Shown piece by piece: positions 1 through 13,400 of a DNA stretch of 64,000 nt. The position numbers were made by a program, and so were the translations under genes. Source of the stretch: Incurvaria masculella (Eukaryota > Arthropoda > Insecta > Lepidoptera > Incurvariidae). The notes beneath the pieces were generated by a model. It made no database searches. It had not been told where the DNA came from and saw only the letters and a program-made list of their open reading frames with translations. Location: positions 18,871,001 to 18,935,000 of the forward strand of contig OX335652.1 of the NCBI GenBank assembly GCA_946894095.1. Reading direction: 5' to 3'. The first letter of the stretch is position 1. Every line of letters starts with the position of its first letter.

Positions 1-530
1 CACCGCCGCAAACTCGTATACTGACTCCTTGGTCGTAGTACGTCGCCAATATTGGAGCAACTGTCACTTCTAACTTATTTTCCAATTCCGTGGTCACACT
101 GAACTAAGTATTCGAAATTTCCCGCGCAATCTTCCAACAACGTTCGCTCAAGTTCAAATTTAAGTTCACTTCCGTACTTGCTAGAACCACTCGCAATTTT
201 CCTGTCTACTTCTGAAAATATTTAGATAACCCGTCGTCACCTCACAATAAGACCGTTTCAATGCTCCCATTCACTAAGTCTATCCACACTTTTAATACTA
301 TTTCACTTACACTAAAGTTGAACTCTAGGGAAAGGGACACGCTTAAATAGCCTATGCCATCATCACTCGTAATCCCCCCCTCCCCCAGAATGTAACCCTA
401 TCTTCTTCCTAAATTTTTTTAAATTTTTTTTTTTTTTTTTAACCCGACTCCTGAAATCAAACACATATTTAACGATAACCTTGATTCTCTTGATCCCAAT
501 TGAAATGAAACAACGATTTCAATTGCCACT
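1..530 (+). repeat. Module D, copy 1 (right-hand end only)
   Basis: This is the last 530 bases of the D module and runs off the left edge of the window. It matches 6640-7175 almost base for base; by eye I saw single substitutions (for example base 174 against 6813) and a shorter T-run at 421-440. No coding frame is present. After its terminal CCACT it joins module B directly, whereas the second D copy joins module A at the same base. Confidence 0.9.
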
Positions 531-3500
531 TGTAAACCTCCAGACCTCCCCTTAAATAGACTCCTAGCCTACATTAGCTTATACATATCTAACCTAAGTT
601 ATGTACCTTATTTTTCCCTTGGATACATCCTACATTAATTACCTATTTGCCATGTATCCACTCATCCCATTTGTTCTCCCCATTGGCTCGTGATCGTCCT
701 ATATGCTTTCATTATTTACATTACATAACCTTTCGTCTAATATATTCCCATTTACTGTTTCCTGATTTGCTCACGTTAAATCTAGTTATTTGACTACATT
801 ACTTGCTTAGGTAACATGTATTCTCCTGAATATTGTTGTCAAATCCTCATTGGTGCTATGCCCTCCTCCTGTACCTAGCTGTCTGTCTCTTTCGATTCTT
901 CTAATCGGTTCCTTTCCCTCTATCCTAACCTAATACATAATATCGCTCTCTCTCACATACACGTTTTCTCATACAAACACAAATCTGAATTGATTGGAAT
1001 AGAGCATTTCAGCATGCCCAGGACCTCAAAAAATGTTTACCCCATGGGGTAATGGTGACGCCCCTCACAGTCCAAGGTCCATCCATGGCACTGTTATCCC
1101 GCGTCCCCACATGATCGCCTTCCTGCCTTCAGGCTGTATATGCGACCTCTGCTTCAAAAAGCGGCGGCCAACCATCCTGAGAAATGGAGCCTCTGAACAC
1201 CAAGGTTCAATTCCCGTGTAGGGAAATATGAGTTTATCTGGTTCATTATATACCAATTGGGGTATTGGATTTACAACATGACCACTATATATTTTGAGTG
1301 TCCACTGACAACGTCAAGTACGACACATTAGGTATCACAAGAATGTTCGTTTTGTCAGCCGATCAAATGGTGACGGAAAACTACGGCGGGTGACCATAGT
1401 TACGAATCTGTCTTGTACCAGCCCACATGAATGTAGGACATACCTCAGACCCTCCCATCTGCCATTACTAATGCATGGACATAAGGGTAGTTTCGTGAAC
1501 TGCTCCGGACGTACCAAAGCGTAGTCACTTTAAAGATTTTCGCGTCTAGTGACATTAGCCACACGCGTTGCCAAGCCTTTCCTGGACTCAGGGTAGGTCA
1601 TGAGAGTGTCTCCACATTTTCACGGTTCCGGCACTTGGCAGATCGTGGTAAAGCCAATAAAGGCTTTCAGAAGAGCTGATAGAAACAGCAGTTCAAGATA
1701 AGCGGTTATCCGCAGTCATGACAAACCCTCAAGGTTGTCGACTAATTTAAGCAGGGAAACAGGAAGTTGCCTGCGAAATGTACACTGAGGTCAATCCAAG
1801 ATGGATATGCCTTCAGATTTTGTATTTATTAAGATAGTCAACCTGGTCGCCGGTTGTCGAGCGAACCAGAGTATGGCCTCCGCCTTCCTCTCAAACGAGG
1901 TGAACATTTTTATATTGGAACATGACTCCCAGGTCTAAATGCCAACAATTTAAAATACGGTGTCATAGTGTCATTTATGTTCAGAGAGATATTTGGTATG
2001 TATTGTATCATCGTAGTGTATTTTTTTTTTGCGATAATGTCAATACTATATTTTTCTTTCATGGTTCTCTAGAGTTTGACTGAGTATGAAAGTCTTAATG
2101 GGTTCCGGCTCCTTTCAGTATAAAGGGGTACCGCCCAATCTAACTTGAGGCTCAAATTCAGGATCCGCAGCTTCTCGGAATGTTCGTTAGTGATGCTACA
2201 TTTACGTTTAAGGTACAATCAATCTGGCATGGAATCTCATAGAGATCCCAGACCCGACCGATGTCCCGTAATGCCTCGTTTTCTGGCTGCACTGCAAACA
2301 AAAATCCACATAGCGTGCACAAGTATGTGGATTAAACATGCTTCCCACAACTCGACATCCATCGCCTTAACATTTCTGTGAAGAAATATCGTTTCATCCT
2401 TTTGTAGCTAGCTAGGTAGATTTTATCTAGCTAAAACGAACCGGTGTACGTGACTGTTCCGTCGCCCCCACTATGGACTCCCGGTCCTACTATTCAACAC
2501 TGATCCTAGGAATTTAATATCTTTCTGGTTCAGCGTGCGCTGATGCACTTCCTCATTTCACTCACACCCAAACACTCCTAAGCCCTTCCTAAATATAGTC
2601 CATATAAATCAAACACAGAAACCCATCCTCCTGTGAGGCGAGATTTTGTTCCACGTAAAACCACAGCCTGTAACCCTCATCCGAGCCATCGGACCTTCAA
2701 TACCCACGTGAGGCCCTTCCTGAATACTGTATACATTATTCGAACACAGAAAAACCCTCCCCCTGTAGAGCAAGATTGTATTCCACGTAAAACCACGGCC
2801 TGTAACCCTCGTCCGAGTCGACGAACCATCATTACACACGCGAGGTCCTTTCTAAATATAGCACAAATTATCTGAGCACAAAAGAACCCTCCCCACTGTA
2901 ACCTGAGATTTTATTCCACTTAAAACTTTACCTAGTACTTTATAAAATCTCCTTCCATACTATTCGTTATTCAAAATGCAGTACATCCTCATATCTAATC
3001 CTTCATCCAATGCGCTTGCACATCTAACAGGCCGCGCGAACTTCGATATACAATCAATACATATGCCGTCACCTCACCCACACGGGGCTCCTCATTGCAG
3101 TTTGCTACCGCTTGTGGTCCCCAACAATATGTACAGACTTACCAAGGTCCAGTGCCGTCCTTTCTTTCACTCTATTTTAACAAAAGCTGTTTGCAAATCT
3201 ACCTACTCTACAAGAAAACGTAGATTATTTAGCTAACTCATCTCGTTCCTAAATTTGCACTTTTGCTACTTTCTCAAACTTAATGACCCGTTTCAATGAC
3301 CCCAAACAAAAAATAACGAGGGAAAAGACTTTGCAAGTGCAAATTCCATAGTAAAACACTTCCGCGTATTCAACCTACGTGCCGTAAGCCCTGAATAGAG
3401 GCATACTGCCCCAGAGACTCGCTCGCCACCGACTGACGAGGGACGCGCGCGCCTTTTCTGTTCTAGGCTCTGATCCCCCTCGCCCCTCCCTTGGAATCCC

Positions 3501-3944
3501 GCCATCTTTCGAGTGGTCATGCGCACTCTCCCCTCTCCCCGCTCATCTTTCCTCCCGGCTCCCCTCTGCCCTGCGATGCGCAGTCGCTCAGGGTCATACC
3601 CCTCCTCTGTACCCGCTCTCCACCCCTCTGCCGGCGTTGGCCTTGGGCGCGTGAGCCGTGTTCTTATTATTTTATTATTATTTACCTGTCGCTAAGCAGA
3701 GCATTATTCGAGTACTTTCGAACGTTGTACCTGCGCGATCGCTCAGGGTCATACCTCCGCCTTTCGGCGCCCCCCTCTACGCCCCTCAGCCTGCGATGAC
3801 CTTGATTTTATGTTTAGTCAGATGTGCGTAAAACAAAAGTATTATTTTTACTTGTCGCTAAGCGGGCAACTTTCATATGCCTATAGGACGCTACTTTGTT
3901 GTATTTATATATCATGTTTTGAGTGTGGAGGCTGGCCGTCCACA
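531..3944 (+). repeat. Module B, copy 1
   Basis: A 3414-base non-coding module repeated at 10410-13823 (offset exactly 9879, only a couple of substitutions seen, such as base 1368 against 11247) and at 17018-20270 (more diverged). It holds a 131-bp subrepeat (2583-2932), a GC-rich pyrimidine-biased tract (3420-3800) and a 17-bp direct repeat at 3584-3600 and 3739-3755. It begins TGTAAACC and ends GTCCACA, and its last 25 bases can form a short GTGTGGA stem-loop. The longest open frame is 102 aa, low-complexity and unlike any family I know. The right neighbour here is module D. Confidence 0.92.
2583..2932 (+). repeat. 131/132-bp tandem subrepeat inside B1
   Basis: Two and a half tandem units start at 2583, 2714 and 2846. 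Each begins CCTTCCTAAATATAG-like, then has AACACAGAAA, a CCTCC tract, TTCCACGTAAAACCAC and CTGTAACCCTC. The third unit decays after TTCCACTTAAAAC. The same array lies in B2 and B3, so it predates module duplication. The two overlapping short frames here (76 and 80 aa) are internally repetitive only because the DNA is. Confidence 0.9.
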
Positions 3945-4206
3945 GCCGCCCCCAATTAACTGTGACTGCACATGGCACACGATGCCACACGCAGGGAAGC
4001 AGTTAATTCAATAAGGTAAGGACAATTGTTACAACATAAAATAAAATAATGTCTTTATTCCATATTAAGGAAACCTCAACCACGCCCCCATCTCAAAATT
4101 ACCTTCAACATCCTTCCACCTACTGCGAACTTCCCATATGGAAAAATTTTTTTGTTTAGTTTTGTTTTTGTTTGTTTGTTTGTTTGTTAGTTTGTTTGTT
4201 GTTGCT

Positions 4207-4345
4207 GCACCTAACCTCCTTCAAAGTAATTTAACTTATGTTAACCTAACCTACATCCACAATTTATCCTAATCTTACCTAGCCTAACCTAATCTAATCC
4301 AACTGTAATCACCCACAGCCTAAACCTAACCTAGCCTACCTATAC
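4207..4345 (+). repeat. CCTAA-rich degenerate tract
   Basis: Several CCTAACC, CCTAATC and CCTAAACCTAACC words occur within 140 bases of module D. The insect telomere repeat is TTAGG (CCTAA on this strand), so the tract could be decayed telomere-like sequence, but the words are not in regular 5-bp phase. Confidence 0.35.
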
Positions 4346-4898
4346 CTATCTACCAATAAAGACTAATAATAATAATAATAATGACTAATAAAGGCACGTG
4401 TTCGTCTAGTATTATTAATCTAATTTTAATCCAATCATTTATACTTAACCTCAAATAGAGTTTCCTAAGTATTCAACTAAAATATTACTCACCCATACTA
4501 TATTGTATATATTCTTCTCTTATTCCTTAACTAAGAAAATATCAAATATTTCAGCAGAAGTTATTATATTGCTGCTCAATAAACTTCGATAAAAACAAAT
4601 AAAATGAAAATTCGCGGAAATTTAAAAGAATTATAAAAATTAAGACGATTTTGAGCTAGGCCCCAATAGTAGAGCCCCATTGAAAATTTAAAAATGTTCT
4701 CCTCCGCTCAACCAAGTGAAAACCTGCCTAAATATTCGAATCGCTTTCTCCTCTTTGTTGTTACAAATTTTGAAGAAATTTCCATGCTCAAAATTTAGCA
4801 AAGTATAAAGAGATCCAATTCACTGATCTCTACTTTACATCTGCCAACAGGGAGGTCAAACTTATGATATGATCAAATAACTTGATTGAATCTATTTG

Positions 4899-5003
4899 CA
4901 TACCAACCATGAAGGTTGGATGTTACTGCATGAATGACATGGTCATTTTCGGATTATTGTTGTACATAGAGCATACCAACTATGAAAGGTTGGATTTTAC
5001 TGC
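4899..5003 (+). repeat. Pair of ~32-bp direct repeats in D
   Basis: The units at 4899-4929 and 4971-5003 both read GCATACCAAC, ATGAA, GGTTGGAT, TTACTGC with a few differences, separated by about 40 bases. Confidence 0.8.
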
Positions 5004-6429
5004 CATCTCAGCGTCACGCAGCAGCGTGCTAAACCCTGCAAATGCCTGTACTCGCCATTAATAAATAGGTGTGGTTCTGGCATTTTTCCTCTGACATTGG
5101 GCTGATTTAGTGAACACAGTCATTATATGGTCACAATGCCCTAATATGGAATGGTTCAGGAAGTTGTTTAATGTATTCAAGCAATTCAAACTTTATAGTC
5201 TGAAATACACAATGACCGAACCTCAAATTCGCATTGAAATTGTATGGTGTTTTCAGTTGTTCTCTGGGAACAATATGAACAATGTTTACCCTATGTATTC
5301 ATGGTCAATTCACTAGTAGTACTCGTCAACGTTGCACTCCGGGTGAGTGTGTGGTTTTGAAGGTTAACCAATACTTCCCACGTTGCAGTATGCAAGTTCC
5401 CATCTTGACAACTGATCCATCGGTGGAAGTCACCCGCTATTCAGCTAAGGATCTTCTTCTTAAACGACTTTCCAGAACTAGTTAAGCCATGAACACAAAA
5501 GGCACTCATATCTCCATAATTGGCCATCGGACAACACGGTCAACTAGCAATGTGGATGAACTCTATTTGTTTTGTTATTTTATTGAGATCTCCACAGAAT
5601 CCATGTCATTTTACTTTAATCAAGACAGGTATTCTACAATTCAGTTAAATTGAATCGTAGCCGACCTCATAATCAATACCAAGAATAAATTTGAAGTTGA
5701 TAAAAGCACCAACATAAAATACAGGAAGTATAGATCGTTAATAAATCAAACGTTCGGAAAACGTCTGTGAAAATTATCTCACATATTCGTGATCGATGAC
5801 AACTCAAACGAGTAGAGAATACATTGAACAAAAGATGTTCTGAAAATATCGGTTGAAACTCATCAAAGCCTTTTCTCTTCAAAATCTACATGATTTGAAA
5901 TTTACTGATTTGAAGCTTAAAGTAATAAAATAAAAATATATTTAATTTCTTGAACCACAATTTATTAAGTGCATTTGTATGTAGTTCATTGTATATTTAC
6001 CATCAGCAGATTATTTAGTTTCAACCTTGGCAACTCGCTGAAACCATCAAAATATCAAGGTAATTATTTGATGTTGTCCTCGAATATTTTGTTACAAACC
6101 ATCACAGTGAAATCATCACTATAAATCAAATTTAATAATTTATAATCTAAAACAAAGTCTAATAAATGAATGATTTAATCAAATAATCCAGAGAACCTTA
6201 TTCAAGCTTCATATCTATGGTAATAAAAACTAAGTGATTTATATTTACGATATTTCAATTACTGCTCAGCAAAGAAAAACCTAATCAAACACACCCATGG
6301 TTCACACTCTCCTAAATATTCTTTCAATAATCAATTTAATAATCATAATAAATCACACACAATATCAAGTAAAACTATCCCATTGAACCCACTCAAACAC
6401 ACTCTTACACTAATCCCCCTTTTTTTTAA

Positions 6430-6445
6430 CCCCCCCCCCCCCCCC
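6430..6445 (+). repeat. C16 homopolymer
   Basis: An uninterrupted run of 16 C follows a T/A-rich tract in module D. The length may be uncertain because such runs are error-prone in sequencing. Confidence 0.9.
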
Positions 6446-7175
6446 ATTCTAAACACCTCTACCCTTAACTTACCGAAACCCCCATTATCCTTCTACCTCC
6501 CCCTTATCTGATAACCATTTTATCATACATATATGTAGCCGAATACGATCGCCCCCACTCCCTCCTAGTCTCTGATCCCCCCTCAGCCATAGCGGAAATA
6601 TCACTTCCACCTTTTCCCCAATTCCGTGGTCCCGCGAAACACCGCCGCAAACTCGTATACTGACTCCTTGGTCGTAGTACGTCGCCAATATTGGAGCAAC
6701 TGTCACTTCTAACTTATTTTCCAATTCCGTGGTCACACTGAACTAAGTATTCGAAATTTCCCGCGCAATCTTCCAACAACGTTCGCTCAAGTTCAAATTT
6801 AAGTTCACTTCCCTACTTGCTAGAACCACTCGCAATTTTCCTGTCTACTTCTGAAAATATTTAGATAACCCGTCGTCACCTCACAATAAGACCGTTTCAA
6901 TGCTCCCATTCACTAAGTCTATCCACACTTTTAATACTATTTCACTTACACTAAAGTTGAACTCTAGGGAAAGGGACACGCTTAAATAGCCTATGCCATC
7001 ATCACTCGTAATCCCCCCCTCCCCCAGAATGTAACCCTATCTTCTTCCTAAATTTTTTTAAATTTTTTTTTTTTTTTTTTTTTTTAACCCGACTCCTGAA
7101 ATCAAACACATATTTAACGATAACCTTGATTCTCTTGATCCAAATTGAAATGAAACAACGATTTCAATTGCCACT

Positions 7176-10100
7176 CCTTGATAATTAAACAATACCTCCA
7201 TTCACTTAATACCATACGTATATGTATATATACATATTTATTTATACCGCAACGCGTTCCCCTTCTCCAGTTTGCCTTCATTATATATTTTTTTTTTCCA
7301 AACCCTACCACCAGCATGATACACCTGCTCGAACTACGTTACAATAATACTCAAAACGCAAGCCAAAATACTTGGCCGTCACTATTATGTCAATCTAAAT
7401 AAATTCAGATTTGTGTCCGAATAATCTCAAAATACGAAAATAGTATTCACCGAATTGTATTAAATCTAAAATACCCGTCAACATTATTGTTAAAAGAAAT
7501 CAATAAAAAATTGTTAAATAAATTATTATTATTATATCTTTCTCCAAAAGGTAAAACACCATCGCTCACTATCAACACGGTCTGCCTCGCCCCGTCCGCA
7601 TCCGTGCTCAACAACGATCCCCTATATACAGTAACCGACCCATCCCTAAATCATCAAAAATAAATATTTCCCATTCCACACCTCTCGCTCTCGTATACGA
7701 TGATGACGTCAACCTTCTTGTGGCTAAACCACATGCTAACATCACCCCGACTAACATCCAAACATCATGATATCGCATCATAGCACAATGTTCGCCCCCA
7801 CCTTCATACAATAATATATCCACAACTCGTTATCGCGAAGCCACCCACACATCACATTATCCTCCCTAAGTCCAACACTCGTACTATTACGCACCTGCGA
7901 CCCGAACATTCAGATCTCAGATTTCATCGGAATAGACTGTCACAACAAATTCACCCCTTTTTTTTTCAATCTCTACGGAACCCTAACTCTAGTTTATCTC
8001 GCCCTCACATAAACTCATAGTCATTACTAATTCTCGTTCCGTTCTCGAACTTCCTCACTCACCCAAGGCTACTTGCACTTCAATGTTGTAAATATGTCTA
8101 AGTAATTGCACTATAACCCGTAAAATTGTAATCACTTATTCCTAATATTTTTCCCCTATCAAATAACACCAACTTAAAACTCAAAGTAAAACAACAAAAC
8201 CCCGATGGAATATCGTAACCTTCAAGGAGTCTGTCTTCTTCAATATCTAACATCCATAACCATTCCTTCATTCATAATTAATCAATCTATCTTTAAATAA
8301 ACCCCAACGCAATCTCTAGAATAATGGTAATAAGCGCGCGTGGTTCCGTTATTCAATAATAATATCATTCTTGACGCTCCTACCGCGACCCTAGACACAA
8401 GACGCACGAACCACGTGACCCGCCGCTCGCGCCACCAATCCATGTGACTGTATAGGTATGTACACCCGCTGTTCAGCGCGCGAGTTCACCCCGCCCCGAG
8501 TCGGCACCACCGCACTGAACGAACGACGGTTGGAGCGGCAAGGAACGTCCCGCGCCCCATCCAAATCAATGTTACCTCGCAATACTATAATAACCCCACA
8601 AAATATGTAATAATGTAATAAAAATAACAAATTATAATAATTATTATTTCCTTCCTTGCTTTCACAAAAGTTTTAACCAATATTTAAGTTACGTGATGGT
8701 TTACAACCTAAGTTCCCATGTTTTTCTACTCACCCCATTCTAATACCAATATTATACCTACTCTCACACTTCGTCTTCGTTACGGACCCCATGCGACAAC
8801 CAAAATATTATATATCAACTAAATGTTATTCAACTAAGTTCAACTTGGCTCATACCTCATTTTCAAATATTCCTCTCCGCACAACGACTTATTTACCCTA
8901 CCACTCTTTACCTTTGTTTCTATTAATATATTACATATGACCAGTGCACTTTATCAATACTTTCCCGTGACCAATGGTCAACACAAATATTACGCACACG
9001 ATACTTCTACAATCTCAGCCACGTGTTCGACTCATGATCTCTCTAATACTCAGCGGAGGATCAGACGCCCCGGCTCGTTAAGCCCGTCGCCCCCATAATT
9101 TCGACAGGGTACGAATATTTAATAAATGTTTTAACGGAATAATTTAAAGTAAAACGGTAAATCTACAGCAAGCGTAGTCAATAATAGCAATTAAAACATA
9201 ATTTCATTAGGATTGGTCGCCCCCACAACATTGCCGCCATCCCTCGGACCCCAATCGGCCCCCCATATAATCGGTCCTGACTTTAGCCAATCCTTGCGTC
9301 TATTAATCTGTAATTTTCCTATAGTAAATAGAAATCTATGTTCATATAGATACTAAGACAACATTCGCCCTGAGGAGACATTGTTCAATTCTATCCGCTC
9401 AACGGAACCAACCGATCCTAAATGCAAATCTTCCTTTGACCGATTTTCGTTCGTGGAAAATTGGTTCTCTATTTAAAGAAACCTAAAAGATATCACTTCC
9501 TTGATTGTTTACCGTAGTGAGACGTAATTTAGTTAGGTTTTATTATTTTTATTTCTGCCGACTTTAACGTGCGTGTGTAATTACAATTATAAAAATGTTA
9601 ATGGTACGAGAGTAACACATACATATAAGATGGAGATCACCATAAGAGTGGATTATTGAAGGATGGTACAGAACTTAATTTAAGCTGAAACTCATAACAC
9701 TGTTTAGTACACAATTCATTAGCACAACCAATTTTATACCGACTTACCTGCGGATAAAACATTTCAGAACACATAATTAACAATTTCCTAAGGTACTAAC
9801 CTTTGTACTATTCTTTTTTTAAAGTAATTCTGAACCCATGAGCAATAGTTTTCACACATTCTAAACTGTAGTCAAACAATTTACCTGGTAGGTACCTCTG
9901 AGCATTCCCAGAGGTAGACGTTCGGCGTCGCGCTCGCGCGATCAACGCGTCTCTCATAACGCATCCAATGCGCTAGTGGCGCGATCACACAACGCATTCA
10001 ATGCGCTGGTGGCGTAATCACACAACCGCTCTCGTGCTGTTGAAACATCCTATACTCCCTAATCTCTTTTCATAGTTTCATAATATACTTTAATAAATTA

Positions 10101-10409
10101 CAACAACAGTGTAATATGTTGAGAATTGTTTACAAACATGATTTTATTTTTCCGTGAACCGACTAACCGCGTTTAACTATTTCCCTGCTGACAATTTTAC
10201 GTCTTATTACTTTTATATATTTTTATTCTTTTGCTTCAAGTATTTTCTTAGTTATTTTTCGTGAACAAATACGAATAATATGACTACGCTATTTGACCCA
10301 TTTTATTTGTTGTGTCCTTTAGTAACCTTGGTTCTTTTTAATTGTAGGATTTGCTTAAAGATATAAACAAGTCCTTGTCAACAAATCATCCTGTGGTCAC
10401 GGCAACAGC
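7176..10409 (+). repeat. Module A, copy 1
   Basis: A 3.23-kb non-coding module repeated at 13824-17017 with roughly a few percent divergence and small indels, for example different sequence around 7585-7615 against 14220-14235. It contains a (TA)-rich start, the sequence TCGCCCCCA three times (7792, 9087, 9217), a GC-rich patch (8380-8570), and a CG-rich end with a 7-bp hairpin (ACCTCTG/CAGAGGT near 9893-9914) followed by a 33-bp tandem repeat. No frame longer than 80 aa is present. Confidence 0.9.
9959..10024 (+). repeat. 33-bp tandem repeat in A1
   Basis: Two units (9959-9991 and 9992-10024) read ACGCATYCAATGCGCT then RGTGGCG, ATCACACA. The core CGCATYCAATGCG is itself near-palindromic. 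It is conserved in A2 at 16567-16632 with the same period. Confidence 0.9.
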
Positions 10410-13400
10410 TGTAAACCTTCAGACCTCCCCTTAAATAGACTCCTAGCCTACATTAGCTTATACATATCTAACCTAAGTTATGTACCTTATTTTTCCCTTG
10501 GATACATCCTACATTAATTACCTATTTGCCATGTATCCACTCATCCCATTTGTTCTCCCCATTGGCTCGTGATCGTCCTATATGCTTTCATTATTTACAT
10601 TACATAACCTTTCGTCTAATATATTCCCATTTACTGTTTCCTGATTTGCTCACGTTAAATCTAGTTATTTGACTACATTACTTGCTTAGGTAACATGTAT
10701 TCTCCTGAATATTGTTGTCAAATCCTCATTGGTGCTATGCCCTCCTCCTGTACCTAGCTGTCTGTCTCTTTCGATTCTTCTAATCGGTTCCTTTCCCTCT
10801 ATCCTAACCTAATACATAATATCGCTCTCTCTCACATACACGTTTTCTCATACAAACACAAATCTGAATTGATTGGAATAGAGCATTTCAGCATGCCCAG
10901 GACCTCAAAAAATGTTTACCCCATGGGGTAATGGTGACGCCCCTCACAGTCCAAGGTCCATCCATGGCACTGTTATCCCGCGTCCCCACATGATCGCCTT
11001 CCTGCCTTCAGGCTGTATATGCGACCTCTGCTTCAAAAAGCGGCGGCCAACCATCCTGAGAAATGGAGCCTCTGAACACCAAGGTTCAATTCCCGTGTAG
11101 GGAAATATGAGTTTATCTGGTTCATTATATACCAATTGGGGTATTGGATTTACAACATGACCACTATATATTTTGAGTGTCCACTGACAACGTCAAGTAC
11201 GACACATTAGGTATCACAAGAATGTTCGTTTTGTCAGCCGATCAAACGGTGACGGAAAACTACGGCGGGTGACCATAGTTACGAATCTGTCTTGTACCAG
11301 CCCACATGAATGTAGGACATACCTCAGACCCTCCCATCTGCCATTACTAATGCATGGACATAAGGGTAGTTTCGTGAACTGCTCCGGACGTACCAAAGCG
11401 TAGTCACTTTAAAGATTTTCGCGTCTAGTGACATTAGCCACACGCGTTGCCAAGCCTTTCCTGGACTCAGGGTAGGTCATGAGAGTGTCTCCACATTTTC
11501 ACGGTTCCGGCACTTGGCAGATCGTGGTAAAGCCAATAAAGGCTTTCAGAAGAGCTGATAGAAACAGCAGTTCAAGATAAGCGGTTATCCGCAGTCATGA
11601 CAAACCCTCAAGGTTGTCGACTAATTTAAGCAGGGAAACAGGAAGTTGCCTGCGAAATGTACACTGAGGTCAATCCAAGATGGATATGCCTTCAGATTTT
11701 GTATTTATTAAGATAGTCAACCTGGTCGCCGGTTGTCGAGCGAACCAGAGTATGGCCTCCGCCTTCCTCTCAAACGAGGTGAACATTTTTATATTGGAAC
11801 ATGACTCCCAGGTCTAAATGCCAACAATTTAAAATACGGTGTCATAGTGTCATTTATGTTCAGAGAGATATTTGGTATGTATTGTATCATCGTAGTGTAT
11901 TTTTTTTTTGCGATAATGTCAATACTATATTTTTCTTTCATGGTTCTCTAGAGTTTGACTGAGTATGAAAGTCTTAATGGGTTCCGGCTCCTTTCAGTAT
12001 AAAGGGGTACCGCCCAATCTAACTTGAGGCTCAAATTCAGGATCCGCAGCTTCTCGGAATGTTCGTTAGTGATGCTACATTTACGTTTAAGGTACAATCA
12101 ATCTGGCATGGAATCTCATAGAGATCCCAGACCCGACCGATGTCCCGTAATGCCTCGTTTTCTGGCTGCACTGCAAACAAAAATCCACATAGCGTGCACA
12201 AGTATGTGGATTAAACATGCTTCCCACAACTCGACATCCATCGCCTTAACATTTCTGTGAAGAAATATCGTTTCATCCTTTTGTAGCTAGCTAGGTAGAT
12301 TTTATCTAGCTAAAACGAACCGGTGTACGTGACTGTTCCGTCGCCCCCACTATGGACTCCCGGTCCTACTATTCAACACTGATCCTAGGAATTTAATATC
12401 TTTCTGGTTCAGCGTGCGCTGATGCACTTCCTCATTTCACTCACACCCAAACACTCCTAAGCCCTTCCTAAATATAGTCCATATAAATCAAACACAGAAA
12501 CCCATCCTCCTGTGAGGCGAGATTTTGTTCCACGTAAAACCACAGCCTGTAACCCTCATCCGAGCCATCGGACCTTCAATACCCACGTGAGGCCCTTCCT
12601 GAATACTGTATACATTATTCGAACACAGAAAAACCCTCCCCCTGTAGAGCAAGATTGTATTCCACGTAAAACCACGGCCTGTAACCCTCGTCCGAGTCGA
12701 CGAACCATCATTACACACGCGAGGTCCTTTCTAAATATAGCACAAATTATCTGAGCACAAAAGAACCCTCCCCACTGTAACCTGAGATTTTATTCCACTT
12801 AAAACTTTACCTAGTACTTTATAAAATCTCCTTCCATACTATTCGTTATTCAAAATGCAGTACATCCTCATATCTAATCCTTCATCCAATGCGCTTGCAC
12901 ATCTAACAGGCCGCGCGAACTTCGATATACAATCAATACATATGCCGTCACCTCACCCACACGGGGCTCCTCATTGCAGTTTGCTACCGCTTGTGGTCCC
13001 CAACAATATGTACAGACTTACCAAGGTCCAGTGCCGTCCTTTCTTTCACTCTATTTTAACAAAAGCTGTTTGCAAATCTACCTACTCTACAAGAAAACGT
13101 AGATTATTTAGCTAACTCATCTCGTTCCTAAATTTGCACTTTTGCTACTTTCTCAAACTTAATGACCCGTTTCAATGACCCCAAACAAAAAATAACGAGG
13201 GAAAAGACTTTGCAAGTGCAAATTCCATAGTAAAACACTTCCGCGTATTCAACCTACGTGCCGTAAGCCCTGAATAGAGGCATACTGCCCCAGAGACTCG
13301 CTCGCCACCGACTGACGAGGGACGCGCGCGCCTTTTCTGTTCTAGGCTCTGATCCCCCTCGCCCCTCCCTTGGAATCCCGCCATCTTTCGAGTGGTCATG

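Larger units (their letters stand above)
3945..7175 (+). repeat. Module D, copy 2 (full length)
   Basis: A 3.23-kb AT-rich non-coding module between B1 and A1. It contains a GTTTG-rich tract (4154-4200), a stretch rich in CCTAA-like words (4207-4345), an (AAT)n run near 4367, a pair of ~32-bp direct repeats (4899-5003), a C16 run (6430-6445) and a long T-run near 7058-7085. Bases 6640-7175 repeat 1-530. The final CACT is shared with the first four bases of module A, so the D/A border is ambiguous over four bases. The longest frame is 83 aa and not recognisable. Confidence 0.88.

Noticed and set aside
1033..1221. Short frames repeated in each module B (62, 78, 80, 86, 102 aa) and in A as possible small genes
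   Set aside because: They recur only because the DNA recurs. Several change or break between B1 and B3, overlap on both strands, and show no family motif.
2583..2932. CRISPR array from regularly spaced repeats
   Set aside because: The units are contiguous 131-bp tandem repeats without spacers, in eukaryotic DNA.
531..3944. Module B as a 3.4-kb LTR (it starts TGT and ends ACA)
   Set aside because: No primer-binding site after it, no polypurine tract before it, no target duplication, no gag-pol, and three different sequences follow it. The dinucleotides alone are weak evidence.
3931..3944. GAGGCTGGCCGT shared between the end of module B and the SINE head
   Set aside because: A 12-base match only, with unrelated flanks; probably chance.
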